Source: an uncultured Prevotellaceae bacterium
Lineage (GTDB): Bacteria > Bacteroidota > Bacteroidia > Bacteroidales > Bacteroidaceae
Assembly (NCBI GenBank): GCA_900543815.1
Contig: UQST01000026.1
Location: 1-41,111 of the forward strand
Direction: 5' to 3'
Length of the DNA stretch: 41,111 nt
The notes below the pieces were generated by a model, which ran no database searches, was not told the DNA's origin, and was given only the letters and a program-made list of their open reading frames with translations. The position numbers and the translations under genes are program-made. Below, piece after piece: positions 8,352-15,834 of this stretch; position 1 is the stretch's first letter, and the number at the start of each line of letters is the position of its first letter.

Positions 8352-10018
8352 TTTCCTAAGAGTTGTTTAGCGTTGTCGATGGCTGCCTGGGTGAGGTTGG
8401 TGCCGCTCAGCATGTGCGCCACTTCTGTTATTCTCTCCTCGTCGGTCAGCTGGCGGATGTGGCTGATGGTCTGCTCCTCAGCGTTCTCCTTATATACATA
8501 ATAGTGCGTGTGCCCCTGTGCGGCTATCTGTGGCAGATGGGTGATGGCTATCACCTGTTGGCCTTGTGTGCTGCTCATCTGTCTCATGAGGCGGGCCATG
8601 GCATCGGCTACACGGCCGCTTACGCCTGTGTCTATCTCATCGAAGATGATGGTGGGAAGTGCAGCCCGCATGCCCATGAGTGCCTTCAGTGCCAACATCA
8701 CACGCGCTATCTCGCCTCCGCTGGCTGCTTCGGCGATGGGACGGGGCGGCATGTTTTTGTTGGCAGAGAACAGAAAGGTCACCTTGTCGGTCCCCCTCTC
8801 GGTGAGGTCAGCTGTGGTCTCCATCTGCACGGCAAACTTATTGTCTGGCATTTCCAATTGGGTGAGGCTGGTGGCGATGTGCTTTTCCACCTCGCGTGCA
8901 GCCTTCTGTCTTTGCTTGGTAAGCATGCTGGCCAGGCGTGTGGCATCGGCATGCAGGGTTTTTGCCTGCTGCTCCAGTTGGCTCACACGCTCTTCTCCGT
9001 GGGTTATCTCATCCAGTTTCTTCTGTAGTTCGATGGCCAGTTCCAGCAGCTCGTCACTGCTGCGCACCGCATGTTTCTGTTCCAGTGTGTAGATGCTGTC
9101 AAGGCGTTGTGTCACCTCTTCGAGTCGCTCAGGATTGCTGTCGATACGGTCTGACATGCAGCTCAAGTCGGCCTCTATATCCTTGAGTTCTATGATGCTG
9201 CTCTCCAGCCGCTCGGTATAGGGAGCCAATGAAGGGTACATCCTGGCAGCTCCCTGCAGCGTTTGTGCTACACTTTTCAGCCCATCGATGACCGATGCAC
9301 CGGTTTCATCGCCATTGAGCATTTGCGTAGCCTGATAGAGTGATGCACGTATCTCTTCGGCATGCGTCAGTGTCTGCTGCTCCTCATGGAGTGTTTCATC
9401 CTCATGTTCTTTCAGTTGCAGGTCTTCTATCTGCCCCAACTGGAACGTGAGGTAGTCCTCTTCGGCCTTGGCAGCTTTGGCTTGCTCGCGTGCTTCGTCC
9501 AGCTTGCGGCGTGCTTCGCGGTAGGCTCTGAAGCATGTGCGGTACTCGCTGACTGTGCTTCCGTTTTGGGCTACGGTGTCGAGCACGGTGAGCTGGAAAT
9601 CCTCTTTGCCCAGCAAGAGATTCTGATGCTGGGAGTGAATGTCGGCCAGCAGATGGGCCAGCGAGCGCAAGTCGGCCACGGTGACAGGTGTGTCGTTGAC
9701 AAAACAACGGCTCTTGCCAGTGGCTGTCAGTTCGCGTCGGATGATGCATTCGCCATCCTCGCAGTCCAGTTCGTGCTCGGCACAAAAGGTCTGCAGCTCG
9801 GTTCCTGCTTGGCTGAAAGTCCCTTCGATGGTGCACTTTGCGGCACCTGGCAGGATGCTTTTCGTGTCGGCACGCTGCCCTGTGAGCAGTCCGATGGCAC
9901 CCAGCAGGATGCTCTTTCCCGCTCCTGTTTCGCCGGTGATGACGGAGAAACCGTCGTGCCAATCGATATCCAGTTCCTTAATAAGTACGTAGTTGCGTAT
10001 GCAGAGATGCGTAAGCAT
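8348..10018 (-). CDS. recN: DNA repair protein RecN
   Basis: RecN is an SMC-like ATPase that acts at double-strand breaks during recombination repair. MLTHLCIRNYVLIKELDI is the standard RecN start, so ATG at 10018 is chosen over one 30 nt upstream that would overlap the preceding gene. Walker A GETGAGKS is at residues 29-36, a long central coiled coil spans about 150-380, the ABC signature region ASGGEIARVMLALK is near 445, and Walker B is LPTIIFDEIDTGVSG. The length of 556 aa is normal. It starts 8 nt after the PorD-like gene. Confidence 0.96.
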   Translation of the reverse strand: MLTHLCIRNYVLIKELDIDWHDGFSVITGETGAGKSILLGAIGLLTGQRADTKSILPGAAKCTIEGTFSQAGTELQTFCAEHELDCEDGECIIRRELTATGKSRCFVNDTPVTVADLRSLAHLLADIHSQHQNLLLGKEDFQLTVLDTVAQNGSTVSEYRTCFRAYREARRKLDEAREQAKAAKAEEDYLTFQLGQIEDLQLKEHEDETLHEEQQTLTHAEEIRASLYQATQMLNGDETGASVIDGLKSVAQTLQGAARMYPSLAPYTERLESSIIELKDIEADLSCMSDRIDSNPERLEEVTQRLDSIYTLEQKHAVRSSDELLELAIELQKKLDEITHGEERVSQLEQQAKTLHADATRLASMLTKQRQKAAREVEKHIATSLTQLEMPDNKFAVQMETTADLTERGTDKVTFLFSANKNMPPRPIAEAASGGEIARVMLALKALMGMRAALPTIIFDEIDTGVSGRVADAMARLMRQMSSTQGQQVIAITHLPQIAAQGHTHYYVYKENAEEQTISHIRQLTDEERITEVAHMLSGTNLTQAAIDNAKQLLGK

Positions 10019-10026
10019 GTTTGTGT

Positions 10027-10941
10027 TTACTTTTTCAGTTTCTTCCACGACTCGTTTTGCGAGGCGTCGATAGCGAAGAGAATTTCATAAGCCTTCTCCC
10101 TCTCTTCCTTGGTACCTTTGTCTGCGAAGATGTTCAGAAGCTCTTCCCTCTTGTATTCCGTGAACAACTGAGGCACCTGGCTCATCGTTTTGGCCTGGTG
10201 TGCTTCTCGCAGCAGTTCGAGTCCCTCGGCAATGGCTGCCCTTGCACTGTCGGGTGCAGTGGCCATACGGTCGAGTCCCTTGCGGTGATACACGTATTCA
10301 AACTGCCTCATGCTTTCCATTGCCCCGTCCATATAGTCGTTGAGCAGTCCGAAGCGGTTCTTGCTGTCATCAAAAGCCTTCCAGCCTGGGAAGTCCAGTG
10401 CCTGGCCGGCTTGCACTATCTGCTCTGCTGTTTGCAGATAAGGTGTACCGCCTTTGGGCGCCATGGTATCCATATCCATACCTATGATGACATAGGCATA
10501 GTAGGCCAGGAGAGCCACTAGGTTGTTGTCTATGTTATTGATGTTGAACTCCAGTTGGTCGTGTTCCTTGAAGGTGAAAGTGAACTGAGGGTCCTTCACC
10601 GAGTAGCCTGTGGTGGTGTAAGAACTGCCATACACGGGGCGGGTGCTCGAGAGCAGCAGGGAGCACACAAAGGAGTTGTCTGTGTCGCTATAGGTGCTGA
10701 CGGTGAGGTTGAACGTGCATTGTATCTTCTCGTTGTCGCGGAAGGTGAGCTCTGTCCACTTGTGGTTGTTGAGGAAGTCGGCCATTGTCTTCTGCAGCGC
10801 ATCAAACACTTCGCCCTTGGTATTCGAGACCTGTGAGCGGTTGATATTCACTCGCGCATTGAGCTCTTGCCCCTGTGCGGGGCAGAGCGATGCGCCGAGC
10901 ATCCATGCTGCAGCCAGCAGAGTGGCAGTTCCCTTTCTCAT
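10027..10941 (-). CDS. DUF4835 / PorD-like secreted protein, 304 aa
   Basis: After a signal peptide (residues 1-25) the mature protein begins QELNARVNINRSQVSNT. It contains SSTRPVYGSSYTT and the conserved YYAYVIIGMDMDTMAPKGG, which I recognise as DUF4835. This family is annotated in Bacteroidetes as the type IX secretion protein PorD; that name is from memory and the role in secretion is less certain than the family. ATG at 10941 overlaps the coaBC stop as ATGA, which supports it over an ATG 15 nt upstream. The position between coaBC and recN is, as I recall, conserved in Bacteroidales. Confidence 0.85.
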   Translation of the reverse strand: MRKGTATLLAAAWMLGASLCPAQGQELNARVNINRSQVSNTKGEVFDALQKTMADFLNNHKWTELTFRDNEKIQCTFNLTVSTYSDTDNSFVCSLLLSSTRPVYGSSYTTTGYSVKDPQFTFTFKEHDQLEFNINNIDNNLVALLAYYAYVIIGMDMDTMAPKGGTPYLQTAEQIVQAGQALDFPGWKAFDDSKNRFGLLNDYMDGAMESMRQFEYVYHRKGLDRMATAPDSARAAIAEGLELLREAHQAKTMSQVPQLFTEYKREELLNIFADKGTKEEREKAYEILFAIDASQNESWKKLKK

Positions 10942-12134
10942 GATAATAATGTACAAATGCGGTTCACAATGTCGGCAGCCACTTCCCTCTTGCTCTTCAA
11001 GGGGAATTCAGTCTTGCCCTCAGCGTCCAGTATCGTCACCTTGTTGGTGTCTGTGCGGAAGCCGGCACCTTTGTCCTGCAGACTGTTCAGCACAATGAAA
11101 TCCAGGTTCTTGCGCTTGAGCTTGTCTTTGGCATGCGCCTCCTCGTCGTTGGTCTCCAGCGCGAAGCCCACCATGATCTGCCCTTCGTGCTTCATCTCTC
11201 CCAGGCTGCGGGCTATGTCGTGAGTGGGTGAGAGTCGCAGCACCAGCTGTTCTCCCTCACGCTTTATCTTCTTGTCGGCCACTTGTGAGGGCGTGAAGTC
11301 GGCCACTGCAGCGCATAGGATGGCCACATCAGCCTGTGCAAACCTCTCGGTGCAAGCCTTATACATCTCTTCGGCACTCTCCACATCGGTGCGCTGGATG
11401 CGTGGGTGATGCGTGTCGAGCGACACTGGCCCGCTCACCAGTTGCACCTCCGCTCCACGTCGTGCGCATTCCTCTGCCAGTGCGAAGCCCATCTTGCCGC
11501 TGCTGTAATTGCCGATGAAGCGCACGGGATCAAGCTTCTCATAGGTGGGGCCAGCCGTGACGAGCACACGTTTGCCCTGCATGCTGCAGTCCTGTGACAG
11601 TTGTTCGTCCAGCTCGCGCACTATCTCCTCGGGCTCTTGCATGCGGCCCTTTCCTTCCAGTTGACTGGCCAGGAAACCTGTGCCAGGCTCGATGATGTGG
11701 TTGCCCCATGCGGCAAGTTTCCGCAGGTTCTCCTGTGTACTTGGATGTGCATACATGTCCAAGTCCATGGCAGGCGCGATAAACACAGGAGCCTTCATGC
11801 TCAGATAAGTGGTTATCAGCATATTGTCGGCCACTCCGTGTGCCATCTTTCCTATGGTGCTTGCCGTAGCGGGTGCTATGAGCATAGCGTCGGCCCAAAG
11901 CCCGAGATCCACATGTGAGTTCCAGGTACCGTCCTGGTGGTTGAAGAAGTCGCAGATGACCGGCTTGCGTGTGAGCGTGCTCAGGGTGATGGGAGTGATG
12001 AATTCCCTGCCTGCCGGCGTGATGACCACCTGCACCTCAGCTCCCTGCTTGATGAGCAGACGGATGATGAGGCAAGCCTTGTAGGCGGCTATGCTGCCTG
12101 TGATACCCAGTACGATGTGCTTACCTTGCAGCAT
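10938..12134 (-). CDS. coaBC: Phosphopantothenoylcysteine decarboxylase / phosphopantothenate-cysteine ligase
   Basis: This bifunctional enzyme performs two steps of coenzyme A synthesis. The N-terminal flavoprotein (CoaC, about 1-180) shows GITGSIAAYKAC, the catalytic His in NSHVDLG (H74) and PATASTIGKMAHG. The C-terminal CoaB half (about 185-398) shows VLVTAGPTYEKLDPVRFIGN and SSGKMGFALAEE. Two CoaC residues differ from the E. coli enzyme: the PAMN motif reads PAMD (124), and the cysteine-lid position in GFLASQLEGKGRM is Ser (S157) instead of Cys. The start overlaps the exonuclease gene by 14 nt. Confidence 0.93.
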   Translation of the reverse strand: MLQGKHIVLGITGSIAAYKACLIIRLLIKQGAEVQVVITPAGREFITPITLSTLTRKPVICDFFNHQDGTWNSHVDLGLWADAMLIAPATASTIGKMAHGVADNMLITTYLSMKAPVFIAPAMDLDMYAHPSTQENLRKLAAWGNHIIEPGTGFLASQLEGKGRMQEPEEIVRELDEQLSQDCSMQGKRVLVTAGPTYEKLDPVRFIGNYSSGKMGFALAEECARRGAEVQLVSGPVSLDTHHPRIQRTDVESAEEMYKACTERFAQADVAILCAAVADFTPSQVADKKIKREGEQLVLRLSPTHDIARSLGEMKHEGQIMVGFALETNDEEAHAKDKLKRKNLDFIVLNSLQDKGAGFRTDTNKVTILDAEGKTEFPLKSKREVAADIVNRICTLLS

Positions 12135-12891
12135 ACTTCAGTCGGAGTTTGGTGAGTACTTGCTTGGTGTTAAGCGTAAAGTCGCCCTGCATAATCCAGC
12201 TGTAGTAGCCGGGGTCGCGGCTCAGCACGTCCTTGATGGCCTTTCCCTTGTATTTGCCGAAGTTGATGAGTTCCTTCCCGCTCTCGTCATACACAAAGCG
12301 CCCGGCGAAGTCGATGTTGCGGTTCATGCGTGAGAACTCTGTCAGGAAATCCACATCGTTCTGCAGGTCATTGGGGTAGTGGTCCAGTTGTGCCTGCAAT
12401 ACCTCATAGGTTGCTTGCGTGTCGGCCAGTGCGCTGTGTGCGTTTTCCAGGTCGCGTCCACAGTAGAACTTGTAGGCTGCAGCCAGTGTGCGCTTCTCCA
12501 GCTTGTGGTAAATGTTCTGCACATCAATGGCCTGCACGTGGCTCAGGTCGATGTTGACACCTGCCTTCATAAACTCCTCGGCCAGCAGCGGGAGGTCGAA
12601 TCGGTTGCTGTTGAATCCGGCCAGGTCGCATCCCTCAAAGGTAGCGGCCAGCTGTGGTGCCACGTCGGCAAACGTGGGGCAGTCCTTCACGTCATCGTCG
12701 GTGATGCCGTGCACGCTGCTTGCCACCTCGGGAATGTGCATCTCGGGATTGATGCGCATGCTGCGTGCTTCCTCGTTGCCGTTGGGTTCCACACGTATGT
12801 AGCAGAGCTCCACAATGCGGTCCTTGGCAATGTCGAGTCCTGTGGTCTCCAGGTCGAAGAATATGATGGGTCTCTTAAGATTCAGTTTCAT
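12121..12891 (-). CDS. DEDDh 3'-5' exonuclease with DUF3820 tail, 256 aa
   Basis: The domain resembles the DNA polymerase III epsilon subunit. It has D13 and E15 in FFDLETTGLD, D99 in FNSNRFDLPLL, and H152/D157 in AHSALADTQ, a complete DEDDh active site. The C-terminal ~50 residues (INFGKYKGKAIKDVL...YYSWIMQGDF) match the small DUF3820-type domain often fused to such exonucleases. It likely serves in replication proofreading or repair, which fits its place 48 nt after dnaN. Whether it is the main proofreading subunit cannot be decided here. Confidence 0.88.
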   Translation of the reverse strand: MKLNLKRPIIFFDLETTGLDIAKDRIVELCYIRVEPNGNEEARSMRINPEMHIPEVASSVHGITDDDVKDCPTFADVAPQLAATFEGCDLAGFNSNRFDLPLLAEEFMKAGVNIDLSHVQAIDVQNIYHKLEKRTLAAAYKFYCGRDLENAHSALADTQATYEVLQAQLDHYPNDLQNDVDFLTEFSRMNRNIDFAGRFVYDESGKELINFGKYKGKAIKDVLSRDPGYYSWIMQGDFTLNTKQVLTKLRLKYAAR

Positions 12892-12939
12892 TTCTGCGGA
12901 TAGTCTCCTCTCTTTGTTTGTGTGTAGTCGTACGCAGCC

Positions 12940-14067
12940 TTACTGGTCCCTCTTCATGGGCATCAGCAGCATCAGCACCTTGTCATTCTCATCCTCCACC
13001 GATGGGTGAATGAGGCCGGGACGGCTCACGTCGGCAGCCAGTTCGAGTGTCACGCTCTCGCTCTCCAATATGTTGGCTATCTCCAGCAGGAAGTGGCAGC
13101 TAAAGTTCACGCTGATGGGTTGCTGTGTGTATTGGCAGGTGAGATACTCCTCTGCGCTGGCTCCGTAGTCGTCGGTGGCACCCTTGAGCTTCAGCGTGTT
13201 GTTGCCCAGCTCGAGCGTTATCATGCCTGTGCTCTGGCTGCAGAAGATGCTGGTGCGCTTGAGTGCGCCCACCAGTGAGAGGCGGTCCAGCTCCACCTTG
13301 TAGGGGTTGTCGGTGGGTATCACAGCGTTATAGTTGGGGTAGCGGGCTTCAATCAGTCGGAAGTGCAGGGTGAAGTCAGCGGTACGCAGTACGGCTCTCT
13401 GGGTGTCAAACGACAGGCTGATATCCTCATCGTCCTTCGACATCACGGCCTTCAGAATGCCTGCCACCTTTTTGTGTATGATGATGCCAGCGGTGATGCC
13501 GCTCTGTACGGTGCTGTTGGTACTCTTCACCAGTTTGCGGCTGTCGGTGCTGGCAAACACGATGCAGTCGGGCTTGATGTCCATATAGATACCGTTCATG
13601 GCCGCGCGTACCTGGTCGTTGGCTGTGGCAAAGAGGCATCGGCTGATGCCGTCGAGCAGCACCTTGGCGGGGAGCGTGAGTGTGGTGCAACCCTCCTCGG
13701 GGCTTATGGGCAAAGGATATACAGAGGCATCCATGCCCGAGAGGTTGAATGTACCGCTGCTGTGACGGCCTATGATGGCCATGTTGTCGGGGTTGAAGCC
13801 CAGTGCGAGGGGCTGCTCGGCCAGTTCCTTGATGGAGTCCATGATGGTCTTGGCCGAGATGCAGAAGCGTGCGTCACCGTCGTGCTCTATTACGGGCACC
13901 TGGGTGATGAAGTACTTGTCACCGTCAGAGGCGGTCACTGTGATGTTGCCGTCCTTGATGTCGAAGAGGAAGCAGTCCAGTATGGGGAGCACATTCTTGC
14001 TGGCCAATACCTTGCTGGCCAGTGTCAGCCGGCTGTATAGCGCGGAACTCGAAACCTTGAAATTCAT
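12940..14067 (-). CDS. dnaN: DNA polymerase III beta subunit (sliding clamp)
   Basis: The protein begins MNFKVSSSALYSRLTLASKVLASKN. It has three repeated clamp domains and ends VLMLLMPMKRDQ, typical of Bacteroidetes DnaN. Length is 375 aa from ATG at 14067; a 19-residue upstream extension would lie across the promoter and is rejected. DnaN rings DNA and tethers the polymerase. It is the first gene of a seven-gene operon reaching tilS, led by a promoter with both elements well matched (14125-14095). Confidence 0.97.
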   Translation of the reverse strand: MNFKVSSSALYSRLTLASKVLASKNVLPILDCFLFDIKDGNITVTASDGDKYFITQVPVIEHDGDARFCISAKTIMDSIKELAEQPLALGFNPDNMAIIGRHSSGTFNLSGMDASVYPLPISPEEGCTTLTLPAKVLLDGISRCLFATANDQVRAAMNGIYMDIKPDCIVFASTDSRKLVKSTNSTVQSGITAGIIIHKKVAGILKAVMSKDDEDISLSFDTQRAVLRTADFTLHFRLIEARYPNYNAVIPTDNPYKVELDRLSLVGALKRTSIFCSQSTGMITLELGNNTLKLKGATDDYGASAEEYLTCQYTQQPISVNFSCHFLLEIANILESESVTLELAADVSRPGLIHPSVEDENDKVLMLLMPMKRDQ

Positions 14068-14094
14068 ATTATCTACATTATTGTTTATTATAGG

Positions 14095-14125
14095 CAAAAA
14101 TACTTCTTTTCCCGCAGGTGGCAAA
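14095..14125 (-). promoter_or_regulatory. dnaN operon promoter
   Basis: TTTG (14125-14122), a 19-nt spacer and TATTTTTG (14102-14095) match the Bacteroidetes consensus on both boxes. The 5' leader would be about 20-25 nt. Confidence 0.75.
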
Positions 14126-14164
14126 AAAAAGGCGGCACAAATCCGCTTCCTCGGAAATTTTCAA

Positions 14165-14172
14165 TACCTTTG
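14165..14172 (+). promoter_or_regulatory. -7 element upstream of the DUF3127 gene
   Basis: TACCTTTG is 30 nt before the ATG at 14203. No good -33 element is visible, so only the -7 box is claimed. It is divergent from the dnaN promoter. Confidence 0.5.
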
Positions 14173-14202
14173 CGTACGTTTTTAACCAATATTACAGCAA
14201 TC

Positions 14203-14625
14203 ATGGAGATAGTTGGAAAGATTATACAGGTGCTGGAGCCACGTCGTGGTACCTCTTCACGCACCGGCAGTGAGTGGATTTGCGGACAGTATGTACTGGA
14301 GACCGAGGACCAGTATCCCAAGAAGGTTTTCTTCGAGGTGTTCGGTGACGACCGCATCAAGCAGTTCAATATCCAGATGGGCGAGCGTCTGGAGGTGTCT
14401 ATCGACATTGATGCCCGCGAATACAATGGCCGCTGGTTCAATTCTGTTCGCGCATTCCGTGTGAACCGTAACATCCAGCCTGTGGGCGCTGCAGCTGGGT
14501 ATGCTGCACAAAGCCCCGATATGCCTCCCTTTGGCCAGCCCGCTCAGCCTGCCCAGCCTGCCGGTTTCGGCCAGCCCATGCAGGGTGCCGCTCCTGCAGC
14601 AGGCAATGATGACCTGCCCTTCTAA
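14203..14625 (+). CDS. DUF3127 protein with SSB-like C-terminal tip, 140 aa
   Basis: The N-terminal ~90 residues (MEIVGKIIQVLEPRRGTSS, YVLETEDQYPKKVFFEVFGDD, DAREYNGRWFNSVRAFRV) are the DUF3127 domain, which looks like an OB fold. A Pro/Gln/Ala/Gly-rich linker follows (about 100-134), and the protein ends NDDLPF. The layout of OB-like domain, flexible linker and acidic D-D-[IL]-P-F tip copies that of single-stranded DNA-binding protein, whose tip recruits repair proteins. ATG at 14203 is chosen because an upstream in-frame ATG (14170) falls inside the promoter box. It diverges from the dnaN operon. Confidence 0.88.
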   Translation: MEIVGKIIQVLEPRRGTSSRTGSEWICGQYVLETEDQYPKKVFFEVFGDDRIKQFNIQMGERLEVSIDIDAREYNGRWFNSVRAFRVNRNIQPVGAAAGYAAQSPDMPPFGQPAQPAQPAGFGQPMQGAAPAAGNDDLPF

Positions 14626-14654
14626 GGCATCTTTTCGGATACAAGGAAACAGCG

Positions 14655-14688
14655 AGAGCCTTTCTTCCCAATGCGGAAGGAAGGCTCT
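14655..14688 (+). terminator. Terminator-like hairpin after the DUF3127 gene
   Basis: A 14-bp stem (14655-14668 with 14675-14688, one G-U pair) with a 6-nt loop starts 30 nt past the stop. The T-tract is weak, so termination may be shared with the next hairpin. Confidence 0.6.
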
Positions 14689-14739
14689 TGTCGTAGGGGC
14701 AGGGGGGAGGCTGGAGTGGCGCGTCCGGTTGCAATGAAA

Positions 14740-14775
14740 GGGCGGGGGAAGTCAACAGATGAACTTCCTCCGCCC
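14740..14775. terminator. Bidirectional terminator between DUF3127 gene and dapA
   Basis: A 13-bp GC-rich stem (14740-14752 with 14763-14775, one G-U pair) is followed by T-rich sequence on both strands (CTTTCGCTATTTTATC on plus, TTTCATTGC on minus). It sits between two convergent genes. Confidence 0.75.
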
Positions 14776-14809
14776 CTTTCGCTATTTTATCATCAATTCT
14801 TTTCTGTGT

Positions 14810-15697
14810 TCAGTAGCCCAGCTCTCTCACTATCTGGCTGATGCGCTCCATGGTGGTGAGGCGTGTGGGCACCAGTGGCAGGCGCAGCACATTCTCTATC
14901 ATGCCCATCTCATGCAGCATGGCCTTTACTCCTGCAGGGTTGCCATCTACAAAGAGGAGCTTGAAGAGCTCGGTAAACTTGTGGTGTATGCTCAACGACG
15001 AACTGTACTCTCCGCGCAGGGCCAGGCGCACCATGCGGCTCACCTCGGCGGGGAGGGCGTTGCCTATCACGCTGATGACTCCCACGGCCCCAAGGGTGAT
15101 GAGGGGGAAGGTGATGCCGTCGTCACCGCTGATGACATCGAAGTTGGCGGGCTTGTTCTTGATGATGTCATCCATCTGTGTGATGTTGCCGCTGGCCTCC
15201 TTGATGGCTACGATATTGTCATAGGTGCGCGCCAGTCGCAGGGTGGTCTCGGCGGTCATGTTCACGCCGGTGCGCCCTGGCACGTTGTAGAGTACCACGC
15301 TCACGGGGCTTGCCTCGGCGATGGCCGAGAAGTGGCGGAACAGTCCTTCCTGTGAGGGTTTGTTGTAGAAGGGGCATACGCTCAGCACGCCGTCGATGCC
15401 GCTCCAGTCTCCTTCCTTCAGCTCACGCACCACGCTGGCTGTGCAGTTGCCTCCGCAGCCCATCAGCAAGGGCACTCGTCCGGCCACCCTATCTACCAGC
15501 CTCTGCTTCAGCATGCGCTTCTCTTCGGGCGTGAGTGTGGGTGTCTCGGCTGTGGTACCCATGATGCATAGGTAATCAGCACCGCTCTTCAGCTGGTATT
15601 CCACCAGCCGGTCTAGGGCTTCCCAGTCTATTGTGCCGTCTGCCTTGAAGGGTGTGATGAGGGCAATGCCCAGTCCTTTGAATTTATTTTGTGCCAT
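14810..15697 (-). CDS. dapA: 4-hydroxy-tetrahydrodipicolinate synthase
   Basis: DapA condenses pyruvate with aspartate semialdehyde in the lysine and diaminopimelate pathway. The class I aldolase fold shows the Schiff-base lysine K166 in NIVAIKEASG, Y137 in VVLYNVPGRTG, and MGTTAETPTL (46-55). At 295 aa it is full length. It is transcribed alone, divergent from ligA, with a two-box promoter immediately upstream and a hairpin downstream. Confidence 0.96.
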   Translation of the reverse strand: MAQNKFKGLGIALITPFKADGTIDWEALDRLVEYQLKSGADYLCIMGTTAETPTLTPEEKRMLKQRLVDRVAGRVPLLMGCGGNCTASVVRELKEGDWSGIDGVLSVCPFYNKPSQEGLFRHFSAIAEASPVSVVLYNVPGRTGVNMTAETTLRLARTYDNIVAIKEASGNITQMDDIIKNKPANFDVISGDDGITFPLITLGAVGVISVIGNALPAEVSRMVRLALRGEYSSSLSIHHKFTELFKLLFVDGNPAGVKAMLHEMGMIENVLRLPLVPTRLTTMERISQIVRELGY

Positions 15698-15722
15698 GTG
15701 TGATGCTCTGTTTATGGTACTG

Positions 15723-15754
15723 CAAAAGTACTACAAAAGTCTTTTTTGACCAAA
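15723..15754 (-). promoter_or_regulatory. dapA promoter
   Basis: TTTG (15754-15751), a 20-nt spacer and TACTTTTG (15730-15723) lie 25 nt upstream of the start codon. Confidence 0.7.
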
Positions 15755-15794
15755 AAAGGCTTGTGACAATTCTTCTTCCATCGCAATTTATACC

Positions 15795-15802
15795 TAATTT
15801 TG
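15795..15802 (+). promoter_or_regulatory. -7 element of ligA
   Basis: TAATTTTG lies 32 nt before the chosen ligA ATG. The -33 region is not well matched. Confidence 0.45.
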
Positions 15803-15834
15803 TGGCAATATCATCAATCTGTCACATGCAAGAT

